DNA of 64,000 nt from Glaciecola sp. XM2. GTDB lineage: Bacteria > Pseudomonadota > Gammaproteobacteria > Enterobacterales > Alteromonadaceae. Shown piece by piece: positions 15,463 through 23,614 of this stretch; position 1 is the first letter of the stretch; each line of letters starts with the position of its first letter. A program made the position numbers and the translations under genes. The notes under the pieces were generated by a model. It made no database searches. It was given only the letters and a program-made list of their open reading frames with translations, and was not told the DNA's origin. The stretch covers positions 31,679 through 95,678 of the forward strand of contig NZ_JAHEOJ010000013.1 of the NCBI RefSeq assembly GCF_018595715.1, read 5' to 3'.

Positions 15463-16569
15463 ATGAAACTTGTAACTTTAATCCTCTTTTTCAGCCTATA
15501 TTGCACCAACTTATTAGCCGCTACGCAGACCAAGTCACCACCCTCTAATAACCCTGAAGTTATCAATCGCTTTGCCCAGTTAGCCCTAGAATGTATTCAC
15601 AAAGAATATCCAAACATTATAAAACACATGCTCACGGGTGAGGATGATGTTAAATCTCCAAAACAACTTTACCCTGCTTTTTATGGGTGTTTTGATTGGC
15701 ATTCATCAGTACACGGCCATTGGCTACTGACTCGTTTAGCCAGCGAATACCCTGACATAGTGGATTACCAGACAATTATCGACAGCTTAAACATCAGTTT
15801 TACTCAAACCAATATTGATGCTGAGCTAGCGTATTTTAATCGTCCAAATACCGGTACCAGTTTTGAGCGCCCTTATGGCTTAGCTTGGTTTTTACAGCTG
15901 ACCACGGAGTTGCGTGAATGGGATGAGCCTAAAGCGAAGGAATGGCTTAATGTGTTAATGCCATTGGAAGAAAAGATTGTTGCAAATTTGAGCGACTGGT
16001 TACCGAAGCTTTCTTTTCCAATTCGCGCAGGTGAACATAGTCAAACTGCGTTCGCATTTGGGTTAATGTTAGATTGGAGCAAAACTGCCAACCACCAAGC
16101 ATTTCAAACCTTGCTCACAAATACCATTAAACGTTTATATGCAAAAGACGAAAATTGCCCTCTGGCATATGAGCCTTCTGGACAAGACTTTTTATCACCT
16201 TGCATCGCCCAAGCAGATATGATGCGTCGCGTTTTGTCTGAGGCTGATTTTTCAATTTGGCTATCAACTTTTTTGCCCAGTATTCCGCACAATGGCAACG
16301 GCAGTTGGTTGAGCGTAGCAACCGTATTAGATAAAACAGACGGCAAACTCGCACATTTAGACGGGTTAAATTTGAGTCGAGCATGGATGCTAGAGGGCAT
16401 CGCTTCGGCACTGGCGCAAGACGATCCTCGAAAAGCCGCCATCATAGCTGCGGCCAATGATCATAAACAGGCCGGCATTAATTCTGTTGTGAATGACATG
16501 CACTACATGGGTAGCCATTGGCTTGGTAGTTTTGCTGCTTATTTGCAAACTCAGCGCGGCATCAATTAA
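15463..16569 (+). CDS. Secreted DUF2891-family protein
   Basis: A 368-residue protein. The family's conserved PAFYGCFDWHSSVHGHW segment is unmistakable near residue 70, with GEHSQTAFAFGLMLDW and MHYMGSHWLGSFAAYL later on. It resembles an alpha/alpha-barrel hydrolase-like fold, but no activity is established to my knowledge. The start at 15463 gives a good signal peptide (MKLVTLILFFSLYCTNLLAA). In-frame upstream ATG 15418, preceded by AGGAGC-like sequence, would add 15 residues including another hydrophobic run, so the start is not certain. Monocistronic, ending before a terminator at 16666. Confidence 0.85.
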   Translation: MKLVTLILFFSLYCTNLLAATQTKSPPSNNPEVINRFAQLALECIHKEYPNIIKHMLTGEDDVKSPKQLYPAFYGCFDWHSSVHGHWLLTRLASEYPDIVDYQTIIDSLNISFTQTNIDAELAYFNRPNTGTSFERPYGLAWFLQLTTELREWDEPKAKEWLNVLMPLEEKIVANLSDWLPKLSFPIRAGEHSQTAFAFGLMLDWSKTANHQAFQTLLTNTIKRLYAKDENCPLAYEPSGQDFLSPCIAQADMMRRVLSEADFSIWLSTFLPSIPHNGNGSWLSVATVLDKTDGKLAHLDGLNLSRAWMLEGIASALAQDDPRKAAIIAAANDHKQAGINSVVNDMHYMGSHWLGSFAAYLQTQRGIN

Positions 16570-16665
16570 AAAATAAAGGCTTGCCGATGATTGGCCCTTG
16601 ATAGCATTTTGGCAATAAAAGAATCTTGGGTAAATACAACGTTGGTTGATGACAATTAATGAGTT

Positions 16666-16689
16666 AGCGGTTTTATCAAAAAAACCGCT
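16666..16689. terminator. Rho-independent terminator, convergent genes
   Basis: AGCGGTTTT (16666-16674) pairs perfectly with AAAACCGCT (16681-16689), with T-rich sequence after the stem. It sits between the convergent genes ending at 16569 (plus) and 16727 (minus), so it can serve both. Confidence 0.75.
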
Positions 16690-16726
16690 TTTAAACTCTA
16701 AGCCAAATAGCCGCCAGTCAGTCGTA

Positions 16727-16966
16727 TCAAGCTGACTGAAGCCAACTTACCACTTGGTCTTTGCTTGGCACTCCCCCCTTAAAAACCACGTTTTCATCCA
16801 TGACCACCGCAGGTGTGGACATGACCGAATAGGCCATAATTTGCGCAGGGTCTTGCACCTTCTCGACACTAACGTCAACCCCAAGCGCTTGGGCATTGTC
16901 TTCAATCAGCTGCGCGGTGCTTTTACATTTTGTACAACCACTACCTAACACTTTAAACTTAAGCAT
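16727..16966 (-). CDS. Small thioredoxin-like protein (redox-active disulfide protein 2 family)
   Basis: A 79-residue thioredoxin-fold protein with the CxxC motif in GSGCTKCKST (8-17) and the cis-Pro in STPAVVMD. This family (Thioredoxin_3) is commonly encoded next to DUF318-type permeases, as here, where it lies 19 bases downstream of the permease. The pairing suggests thiol-based metal or metalloid transfer or reduction at the cytoplasmic face of the permease. The actual substrate is unknown. Confidence 0.9.
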   Translation of the reverse strand: MLKFKVLGSGCTKCKSTAQLIEDNAQALGVDVSVEKVQDPAQIMAYSVMSTPAVVMDENVVFKGGVPSKDQVVSWLQSA

Positions 16967-16985
16967 AATTCACTCCAAATTCAGA

Positions 16986-17978
16986 TTACATTAAAAAAGA
17001 TACGCTATTGAATATCCACCCAACAAGGGTGAACGACAGCAATAGCATCGCAAACAAAATGGCCAGTAAGCGCCACTGCATGACTTGCTTAAGCAACACA
17101 AATTCAGGAAAGCTCGCCGCCACTGTACTCATACAAAACGCCAGCGCAGTGCCTATGGGCAAGCCGTTCACAATCAAACTTTCCATAACGGGTATCACGC
17201 CAGTGGCATTGGAATAAAGTGGAATACCGACCAACACTGCGGCTGGCACCGACCACCACTGCCCTGCGCCCAAGTGCTGTTCAATCCAGCCATCTGGCAC
17301 AAAGCCATGCAGAGCCGCTCCTAAACCGACGCCAATAATCACCCACTTCCAGACGCGAGAAAATATTTCTAGCGTTTCTGATTTGGCAAATTGATGACGC
17401 TCTTTATAGCTCATGCTTGGGACTGACTCATCAAGGCTTTGTACTTGTTGGGCTTGCCCTTTTTCTAAGGCTTTAGCTGCAAAAGACTGCAGCCAACGCT
17501 CAGCGCGAATGGTATCTAGAAAGAGTCCACCAAGAATGCCCACACTGATGCCAACTAATATATAGAGCAATGTGAACTTCCAGCCTAGTAAGCTAAGCAA
17601 TAGGAGGACCGCAACCTCATTGATAAGGGGTGATGTAAGCAGAAATGCCATAGTAATGCCGACTGGTATCCCAGCAGAAGTAAAACCAAGAAATACCGGT
17701 ATGCTTGAACAGGAGCAAAAAGGCGTTATTGCACCAAAACCAGACGCCAAGAAATAGCCCAGCCCCTTGTTTTTCCCCGCTAAGAAATCTCTGACTTTTT
17801 CCACATTTAGCGAAGCGCGTAACAAGGCAATAAGGTAAATCATACCCAGCAACAGCACGAAGATTTTCGTCACGTCTTCAACGAAAAAATGCAGGGCATC
17901 GCCCAGCTTTGTATCCGCGGTTAAGCCAAGCAAGTCATACACAAGCCAGCTTGCTAAGTCTGTGAATATTTCAAACAT
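16986..17978 (-). CDS. DUF318/ArsP-type permease
   Basis: A 330-residue inner-membrane permease with about 8-9 helices. The diagnostic GAITPFCSCSSIPVFLGF segment (about 79-96) has the paired cysteines of the ArsP/SO_0444 permease family, linked in relatives to organoarsenical or metal efflux. The second repeat (GIPLYSNATGVIPVMESL, about 250-270) is also typical. A cytoplasmic loop of about 40 residues separates the two halves. It is co-transcribed with the thioredoxin-like gene downstream and a 49-residue protein upstream. No ArsR-type regulator is adjacent. Confidence 0.9.
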   Translation of the reverse strand: MFEIFTDLASWLVYDLLGLTADTKLGDALHFFVEDVTKIFVLLLGMIYLIALLRASLNVEKVRDFLAGKNKGLGYFLASGFGAITPFCSCSSIPVFLGFTSAGIPVGITMAFLLTSPLINEVAVLLLLSLLGWKFTLLYILVGISVGILGGLFLDTIRAERWLQSFAAKALEKGQAQQVQSLDESVPSMSYKERHQFAKSETLEIFSRVWKWVIIGVGLGAALHGFVPDGWIEQHLGAGQWWSVPAAVLVGIPLYSNATGVIPVMESLIVNGLPIGTALAFCMSTVAASFPEFVLLKQVMQWRLLAILFAMLLLSFTLVGWIFNSVSFLM

Positions 17979-17990
17979 GTTGAATTCTTT

Positions 17991-18140
17991 TTAACGGGTG
18001 CTTGAAGCATTGTTTATTTGATTGGCAATGAGCGCAAAAAATAACGCTCCCAAGGGCATTTTCCAGCGCCAGTGATTATGGGTTTTCTCGAACGTACCAG
18101 GTACTTTTGCATGATACTTTTTTGGCGGAATGTTTTGCAT
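17991..18140 (-). CDS. Small membrane-associated protein, 49 residues, in the permease operon
   Basis: ATG at 18138-18140 (minus strand) is preceded by a strong GGAGG ribosome binding site ten bases upstream; the TAA is at 17991-17993. The product begins with a basic/aromatic segment (KKYHAKVPGTFEKTHNHWRW), then a short hydrophobic helix (PLGALFFALIANQ) and a polar tail. The stop is only 12 bases before the permease start, so it is the likely first gene of a three-gene operon. I do not recognise a family. A role as a permease accessory is inferred from position. Confidence 0.7.
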   Translation of the reverse strand: MQNIPPKKYHAKVPGTFEKTHNHWRWKMPLGALFFALIANQINNASSTR

Positions 18141-18312
18141 TTTATGATGCCTCCACTCAAAGGTTTGTAGCGTAAGAAACTCTGTTCATATTAGACAGCA
18201 ATTGGTACTTGGAATATTAGGGCTTTCCGCCACAAGATGTGGCTACCACTAATTGTAAAACATGAATCAAAGGGTAAGTATGTTGAAGTAAAATGAACCC
18301 AAAGGAATATCT

Positions 18313-18534
18313 ATGACCGACCACAACGATAGTAGTAAGCGCCGCGATAACAAAACCTTAAACCTGCAAGATATAGAAAACGCAATCATCGAAGGCAAAA
18401 AGGAACGCCTTAAAGCCCTAATTGCGAATGATCTGTTCGACGAATTGCAAAAGAGTTATTTAATTAAGTTAGCTAAAGAGCATAAACAACCAGACATCGA
18501 ATCCTTGCTTAAAGAACTGCCAGCAACGCCCTAA
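18313..18534 (+). CDS. Small conserved-type cytoplasmic protein, 73 residues
   Basis: A highly charged, predominantly helical 73-residue protein with no signal peptide or membrane segment. AAAGGAA lies at normal spacing before the ATG, and a good terminator follows the stop. No motif is recognised. The isolated promoter-gene-terminator layout supports a real gene. An inverted repeat, GCCACA (18229-18234) and TGTGGC (18238-18243), lies about 70 bases upstream and could be regulatory. Confidence 0.65.
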   Translation: MTDHNDSSKRRDNKTLNLQDIENAIIEGKKERLKALIANDLFDELQKSYLIKLAKEHKQPDIESLLKELPATP

Positions 18535-18543
18535 TAAAATGTC

Positions 18544-18590
18544 TGCGGCTCACGTTTAGAATCTAATAACGTAAGCCGCATTTAATTTTC
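18544..18590. terminator. Rho-independent terminator
   Basis: A 13-bp stem with one mismatch joins TGCGGCTCACGTT (18544-18556) to AACGTAAGCCGCA (18568-18580), followed by TTTAATTTT. It lies between convergent genes ending at 18534 and 18600. Confidence 0.75.
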
Positions 18591-18599
18591 AGACTACGC

Positions 18600-19238
18600 C
18601 TATTTTGCCACCGGGATGATTTTAAGTTCTACGCGACGGTTCAATTCACGCGTACTCTCTGTGGCATTGCTTGCAATTGGCATAGACTCACCCATACCAA
18701 GAGTACGCAACCTTCCTTCATCGATATTTTTTTGCTCCAAATATAGGGCAACGCTATTGGCGCGCTGTACCGAAAGCGTTTGGTTATACAGTTCATCTCC
18801 AACCGAATCAGTATGGCCTTCAATGCTCAAGCGCGTTTTGTCGTATTCACCTAAAATCAGTGCAACATCATCCAAAATAGGATAGAAATTGGGTTTCAGT
18901 GAAGCACTTGCGGTATCAAACGTGAGCCTGCCTGGCATAATAAGTTTTAGTTGGTCGCCCTCTCGAACGATGTCAATGCCGGTATCAGAAAGCTGTTCAC
19001 GCAATGCCGCCTCTTGTTGGTCCATGTAGTTGCCTATGGCAGCACCGGCAAGTGCACCGAGCGCAGCGCCCCATACATACCTACTTTTGTCATTGTCGCC
19101 AGTGCCTTTGCCGGCAATGGCGCCAACAACCGCACCAATACCCACGCCTTTTTGGGTGTTGGTCATATTCGCACACCCAGCAAGCCCTATGACACTCAGG
19201 GCAACAATTGTTAATTTGAATTTTTGTGCAATTGACAT
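18600..19238 (-). CDS. OmpA-family lipoprotein (YiaD-like)
   Basis: A 212-residue envelope protein. The signal peptide ends in a lipobox LAGC (Cys22), so the protein is lipid-anchored, probably in the outer membrane. Residues about 30-70 form a glycine-zipper stretch (GVGIGAVVGAIAGKG, GAALGALAGAAIGNY). The C-terminal OmpA/MotB domain (about 100-210) has the peptidoglycan-binding pattern: IEGHTDSVGD, NQTLSVQRANSV and LNRRVELKI. It should tether the outer membrane to the cell wall. Monocistronic. Confidence 0.93.
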   Translation of the reverse strand: MSIAQKFKLTIVALSVIGLAGCANMTNTQKGVGIGAVVGAIAGKGTGDNDKSRYVWGAALGALAGAAIGNYMDQQEAALREQLSDTGIDIVREGDQLKLIMPGRLTFDTASASLKPNFYPILDDVALILGEYDKTRLSIEGHTDSVGDELYNQTLSVQRANSVALYLEQKNIDEGRLRTLGMGESMPIASNATESTRELNRRVELKIIPVAK

Positions 19239-19470
19239 GTTACTTCCTTAATAATTATCTGTTGGTCTATCATACCAAATTTGAGATGCTGATTAGCCGC
19301 ATTTTAAAGGTTTACGTTATCGTTTGAGCTTGTTTGCAGGCAAAGGTTCGCCAGTTGTTTAATTAAACGTTCGATCAAATTAATACCGTCGATATTTATT
19401 AAGCGCCACGCTTTGCTTTGAACCTATGGGCCTTTAAACAATTCAAATATGCTCTATTGATAACAAGCCC

Positions 19471-20574
19471 CTAAGCCTCAAGCACCACTTTAGCAAAATC
19501 GACGATCGTCTCTTGCCATTTGGCTCTAGGCAATTTTGCAAATGCATCCCCGATTGATATCTCACTTATGAGGCGATTTTTATTAACCTTATAGGGGGTA
19601 CGAATCAAGCAAATGCCGTTGCCTTGCATCCAATCAATAGAACGCTTTAAAAAGGCTGATGCCTCAGCATTGATGACAATGTGAAACATACTACTATGCG
19701 GAGTATGGGGCCAAGTACTGATGCCCGATAGCTGATTGAACTGGCCTGCTAACCATAGTGCGTCGTCTCTGCGCTGACGCATTTGCGGCAAGTGCATTTT
19801 GAGCCCCTCTCGGGCGGCCACTACATATGGGTAGAGCGCAAATAAGTTGCCTCCAGCACGGCGTTGCCACACGCGCGCCTTTTCAATAAATGCATGACTT
19901 CCCAGCAGACAAGCGCCTGATATACCGCCCAAATCTTTATAAAAGCTCACGTAAATAGAATCGAATAAAGCGCAGATTTGTTGCAGGCTTTTGTTATACG
20001 CTTCAGGGCATTGCCAAAGCCTAGCACCATCCATGTGAAAGGGGATATTTTGAGCATGTAGCCATTCACTTTGCGATACTAACGCCTCCCAAGTGGGCAA
20101 TTGACCACCAATCTCTCGCATCGGCAACTCTAACAATACTGCTGCAAGTGGAACCTCGGTCGCTGCTTTAATTTCATCTAAGTGAGGTAACTGATCTGCT
20201 TGTCCTACTATAACTGGCTTTAATTGGTAAAGAGCCTCAACCGCGTTTTCCTCGTGCAGCAACAAGTGACTTGTAGGATGCAGAGCGACGCGATCAGATT
20301 GTTGTTCATCGGCCCAAATCTTTAATGCGATGTTTTGCGCCATTGTGCCGCTAGGTAAAAATAATGCGCTTTGCTTACCCAACAAAGCGGCTACTTCCTG
20401 CTCAAAACGCTCAATTAGAACGCCTTTGCCATATTGGTCGCTTAGCTCATCGTCGGTCACACTGTCAGCAAGTTGTTGCAATATTTGCTTTGGTGAAACG
20501 CGACGATGACCAAAGACATTGGTTTGGCACAATTCGGCATATTGTCGATAGGTTTGAATTAATGTTTCGTGCAT
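19471..20574 (-). CDS. Threonine aldolase/beta-eliminating lyase family PLP enzyme
   Basis: A 367-residue fold-type I PLP enzyme. Visible residues are the SGTMAQNIAL cofactor-phosphate region (75-84), His180/Asp182 in HMDGARLW, and the Schiff-base Lys213 in VSFYKDLGG. This arrangement is typical of threonine aldolases, which split L-threonine to glycine and acetaldehyde. The N-terminal VTDDELSDQYGKG (39-51) differs from the canonical DTVTxP motif, so substrate preference may differ. Stands alone between two intergenic gaps. Confidence 0.88.
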   Translation of the reverse strand: MHETLIQTYRQYAELCQTNVFGHRRVSPKQILQQLADSVTDDELSDQYGKGVLIERFEQEVAALLGKQSALFLPSGTMAQNIALKIWADEQQSDRVALHPTSHLLLHEENAVEALYQLKPVIVGQADQLPHLDEIKAATEVPLAAVLLELPMREIGGQLPTWEALVSQSEWLHAQNIPFHMDGARLWQCPEAYNKSLQQICALFDSIYVSFYKDLGGISGACLLGSHAFIEKARVWQRRAGGNLFALYPYVVAAREGLKMHLPQMRQRRDDALWLAGQFNQLSGISTWPHTPHSSMFHIVINAEASAFLKRSIDWMQGNGICLIRTPYKVNKNRLISEISIGDAFAKLPRAKWQETIVDFAKVVLEA

Positions 20575-20753
20575 ATGTGGGCCTGTGCAGCTTAGTGACT
20601 TACCAGAATTTCAACTCAATAGGGTTATGCCTGAGAGAAAGCGACATTTTTGTGTGGCTATTATCAGCAGAGCGGTGAGGCTACGCGCAGTAATTAACCA
20701 CTAAAAAATGTGACTAACATCTCTTAGCCACAAATATCCACGGCCTAAACCAG

Positions 20754-21254
20754 TCAAGTAGCGCTCAAAAAATCCTCTAAAAACCACGCCGAAAACTCAT
20801 GGCGACCAACCAAATTGCTTTTTGAATAAACAACAGATGCCTGCTGTCTTACGGTAGGCTCTTTGGTATTTCTAACTACCGCAATTTCTTTCAGACTTAG
20901 GCCCTTTAGGAGCAACAAAGCTACTTGCTGCTCAGTTTCAGTGAGCTGCCACTGCTCAAATTGTGCTTTAATCACACCGGCAAATCGTTTTCTTTCAACG
21001 GCAATACTGCTATTCAAGGTTTCGATCTGCTTTTTTGCATCTGACAAATCAGACGACAAATGTTTTAAGTTTTGTGATTTGTGGCGCATATGACGCACTA
21101 ACAAAACGGCGCCAAATGCAGATAAAACAACTAGCGAAGCTTCTTGTACAATATGCCAGACAGGCACGCCTAACCCAATATCAAAAAATACATCAACACC
21201 GTTGAGTATCATTACTATTATCAATATGAGCGTAATTACTCTATCTCTCATCAA
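20754..21254 (-). CDS. Membrane-anchored LuxR-type regulator
   Basis: A 166-residue protein with two N-terminal hydrophobic helices (about 6-24 and 33-53), a coiled-coil-like linker (about 58-88) and a C-terminal LuxR-type HTH (about 98-155: LTETEQQVALLLLKGLSLKE, VRQQASVVYSKSNLVGRHE). It has no sensor domain beyond the membrane part. It is divergent from the RND efflux operon at 21395, and a perfect 14-bp palindrome lies between them, so it is the probable local regulator of that operon. Confidence 0.85.
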   Translation of the reverse strand: MMRDRVITLILIIVMILNGVDVFFDIGLGVPVWHIVQEASLVVLSAFGAVLLVRHMRHKSQNLKHLSSDLSDAKKQIETLNSSIAVERKRFAGVIKAQFEQWQLTETEQQVALLLLKGLSLKEIAVVRNTKEPTVRQQASVVYSKSNLVGRHEFSAWFLEDFLSAT

Positions 21255-21297
21255 AACACCTTGTAACCGTATAAATAATCAGCAATTTCGGGCCTAT

Positions 21298-21311
21298 CGA
21301 ACATATGTTCG
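21298..21311. promoter_or_regulatory. 14-bp palindrome, putative operator of the RND operon
   Basis: CGAACATATGTTCG is a perfect palindrome in the divergent promoter between the LuxR-type regulator (minus) and the efflux operon (plus). A second imperfect dyad, ACAT-n5-ATGT, follows about 20 bases on. LuxR-type HTH dimers bind palindromes of this size; the link to this regulator is inferred. Confidence 0.5.
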
Positions 21312-21394
21312 TTATCCCATTATACACATGTCTAATGTTCTAACGTCAAAATCAAAATATCATTAGTTAAATAGAAAACAAACCTGAGAAAAAC

Positions 21395-22594
21395 GTGAAA
21401 AAGTTACTCGCCACTATGGGTCAAGCGGCCGCTTTGCTTGTGCTTTCAATGAGCGTCAATGCCGAGCAAGGAAGTATTCAATTGCATGAGGTTCTAGACG
21501 CCACGCTAGAACATCAACTGGAAAATGTATCAGCATTAATGGAAGAAGCAGCCCCTGCGGACCAGCGTCTCTCATGGATGGATGGAGTGCCATCGGTTTC
21601 AGTTTTATATTTGCATGACCAAACAACAGACGGCACCCGCGAAGGGGAAATCAACTTCTCTGTACCCATAAAGTCTGCCATCAAGAAACAAGCTGAACAA
21701 AACTTGATGAGCAATAGTGCCGTCATTAAAGCCTCGGCACAGCGCCAGCTTGCCCTTTATTACTCAGGGTTAATCAGAGACCTGATTTGGGACTTACAAA
21801 CACAAATGGCATTGCGCGGGGCAGAAAAACGCAAAAATGCAGTGTTAGTGAATTTGGTAGAACAATATTCAAAATTGACAGAGCTCAATGCAATGCCTAA
21901 ATACGCATTATATTTACTCCAAAAAGAATTAAGCGGCAGCAACATCTTAGCACTGCAATACGAACGCCAAACGCAACAGCTGATGAGTCAGTACTATGCC
22001 CTCACAGGGCTGCGCGTATTGCCCACGGTAAATGAAGAAGACCTTCCAGAGCTTAAAAATAACGCATTGGCGCAACATCCAGATATTCAAGCCTTAGATG
22101 CAGCTTGGGCCGCGTATGACCTCGCGCTAAACGGTCAACGTAAGTCAGCCCAGCCTTGGTCTATTCAACTTACGGCCAGACGCATAGAAGCATTTGATTT
22201 TTCAGAAAACCAAATAGGTGTAGGTGTGGACGTTCCTATCTCTATGGGTAATGAACTCTCAGCAACTCAGCGAAGCGAGTACATGCACCAACGAATGCAG
22301 TACGAAATTGAACGAAACAAGCTTTTAGTGCAAATACTTGCATCAACCACGGCCAGTCAAACGGAATATGATTTTCTATTAGAAAAACAAACAATGCTTG
22401 ATGAAAGCATCGTTATCCTCAACGCCTTAGAAAAAAGCATCAATGAATTACTTTCGTCAAACACGCAAGACCAAGCCATTGTCTTGCGAAACCTAATTGA
22501 TTTAATTGATGCTAAAAATGAAATTGAATTAAATCGAATCGCCATCAAACGTCAAATTGCTAATATAAGACAGACATCAGGACTATCACTATGA
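21395..22594 (+). CDS. TolC-family outer-membrane efflux protein
   Basis: A 399-residue outer-membrane factor with a signal peptide (about 1-23). It has the two long helical segments with heptad-like alanine, leucine and glutamine content expected of TolC-like tunnels. The helical pattern is repeated in two halves (about 75-190 and 205-395). It is shorter than canonical TolC/CusC (about 430-490). It overlaps the adaptor gene by four bases (ATGA), so the tripartite pump is translated as a unit. Confidence 0.85.
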   Translation: MKKLLATMGQAAALLVLSMSVNAEQGSIQLHEVLDATLEHQLENVSALMEEAAPADQRLSWMDGVPSVSVLYLHDQTTDGTREGEINFSVPIKSAIKKQAEQNLMSNSAVIKASAQRQLALYYSGLIRDLIWDLQTQMALRGAEKRKNAVLVNLVEQYSKLTELNAMPKYALYLLQKELSGSNILALQYERQTQQLMSQYYALTGLRVLPTVNEEDLPELKNNALAQHPDIQALDAAWAAYDLALNGQRKSAQPWSIQLTARRIEAFDFSENQIGVGVDVPISMGNELSATQRSEYMHQRMQYEIERNKLLVQILASTTASQTEYDFLLEKQTMLDESIVILNALEKSINELLSSNTQDQAIVLRNLIDLIDAKNEIELNRIAIKRQIANIRQTSGLSL

Positions 22595-23613
22595 AGCTAG
22601 CACTCCCATTCTTTATCGTTGCGTTGTTATGGAGTCAGCTAGCTTTGTCGCAAGACATGCTAGTGAACGGTGAACAATTAGGCCAGCTAAAGCAAGAAAC
22701 TGCACCAATAACAGCGATTAAAACGTTTTCTGGAAGCCCCGTTATTGCTGAAGTAATCAGTCTCCCAGGCCAAGCTTACGTGCTGACATCCCCTATGAAT
22801 GTGCAACAAATACAATATCTTGCAGGCATTGGGCAAGCGCTCAAAAAGGGAGAGAAGTTTGCTGTACTAAGAGGCCCTGAAGTGCATCATTACCACTCTC
22901 AATATCAAATTTATAAACGCCTACACACGCAGAGCAAAGCCCTTTATGAAAATAACCAAAAACTGTTCAACAGCAAAGCAATAAACGAAGGCGCATGGCT
23001 TCAAATAAGCCAGCAATACTACGATGTGAAACTTGCTTACGATGAGTACGTACACTTTTTTGAATACGTGAGTAATTTTGATGACGACACTGAATCGTTA
23101 ACCCTTGTCGCGCCTATAAACGGCATTGTTTCTTATGAAGCAACCCAATCGACTGAGATGGGTCATATATTGGCGCGTTTCATTCCTCGCCAATCGCTAG
23201 TATTTAAGCTTCGCATTCCCTTTAACGACACCAGAGAAATTGCATCCATTGATGCTCCTCAATGCAAGTTGACGATTAGCTCGGTTAATCAACAGCTTGA
23301 CGGCTATTATCAAACCGCGTGGTCCGAGCCGCTCAAAAACAACTGCAAAGCATCTTTAGGTGCTAGTGTAAGCGTCACGCCACATTATAAAACAGACGCC
23401 TACCTAACCAATAAACAAAGCGTTTTTAACTGGCAAGGCGACAATTACATATTCCTTAAAAACGGTGACGCATATCGTGCAGTCAAAATCACAATCCTGG
23501 GCACACAACAGCAACAATATGTGATCCAATCAGACTCCCCTCTTACAGATAAGAGCGCCCTAGTGAGCTCTGTTAGTGCTGCCCAAGGGATTTTAATGGG
23601 CTTAGGTGAATAA
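22591..23613 (+). CDS. RND periplasmic adaptor (membrane fusion protein)
   Basis: A 340-residue adaptor with a signal peptide (about 1-20). It links the inner-membrane pump to the outer-membrane factor. The lipoyl-like half motifs surround a short helical hairpin (about 105-155); VAPINGIVSYEATQSTEMGH (about 174-193) is the second half-lipoyl strand. The hairpin is short, as in heavy-metal (CusB-like) adaptors. The characteristic methionine-rich N-terminus of CusB is not evident. It ends one base before the pump start. Confidence 0.85.
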   Translation: MKLALPFFIVALLWSQLALSQDMLVNGEQLGQLKQETAPITAIKTFSGSPVIAEVISLPGQAYVLTSPMNVQQIQYLAGIGQALKKGEKFAVLRGPEVHHYHSQYQIYKRLHTQSKALYENNQKLFNSKAINEGAWLQISQQYYDVKLAYDEYVHFFEYVSNFDDDTESLTLVAPINGIVSYEATQSTEMGHILARFIPRQSLVFKLRIPFNDTREIASIDAPQCKLTISSVNQQLDGYYQTAWSEPLKNNCKASLGASVSVTPHYKTDAYLTNKQSVFNWQGDNYIFLKNGDAYRAVKITILGTQQQQYVIQSDSPLTDKSALVSSVSAAQGILMGLGE

Positions 23614-23614
23614 G

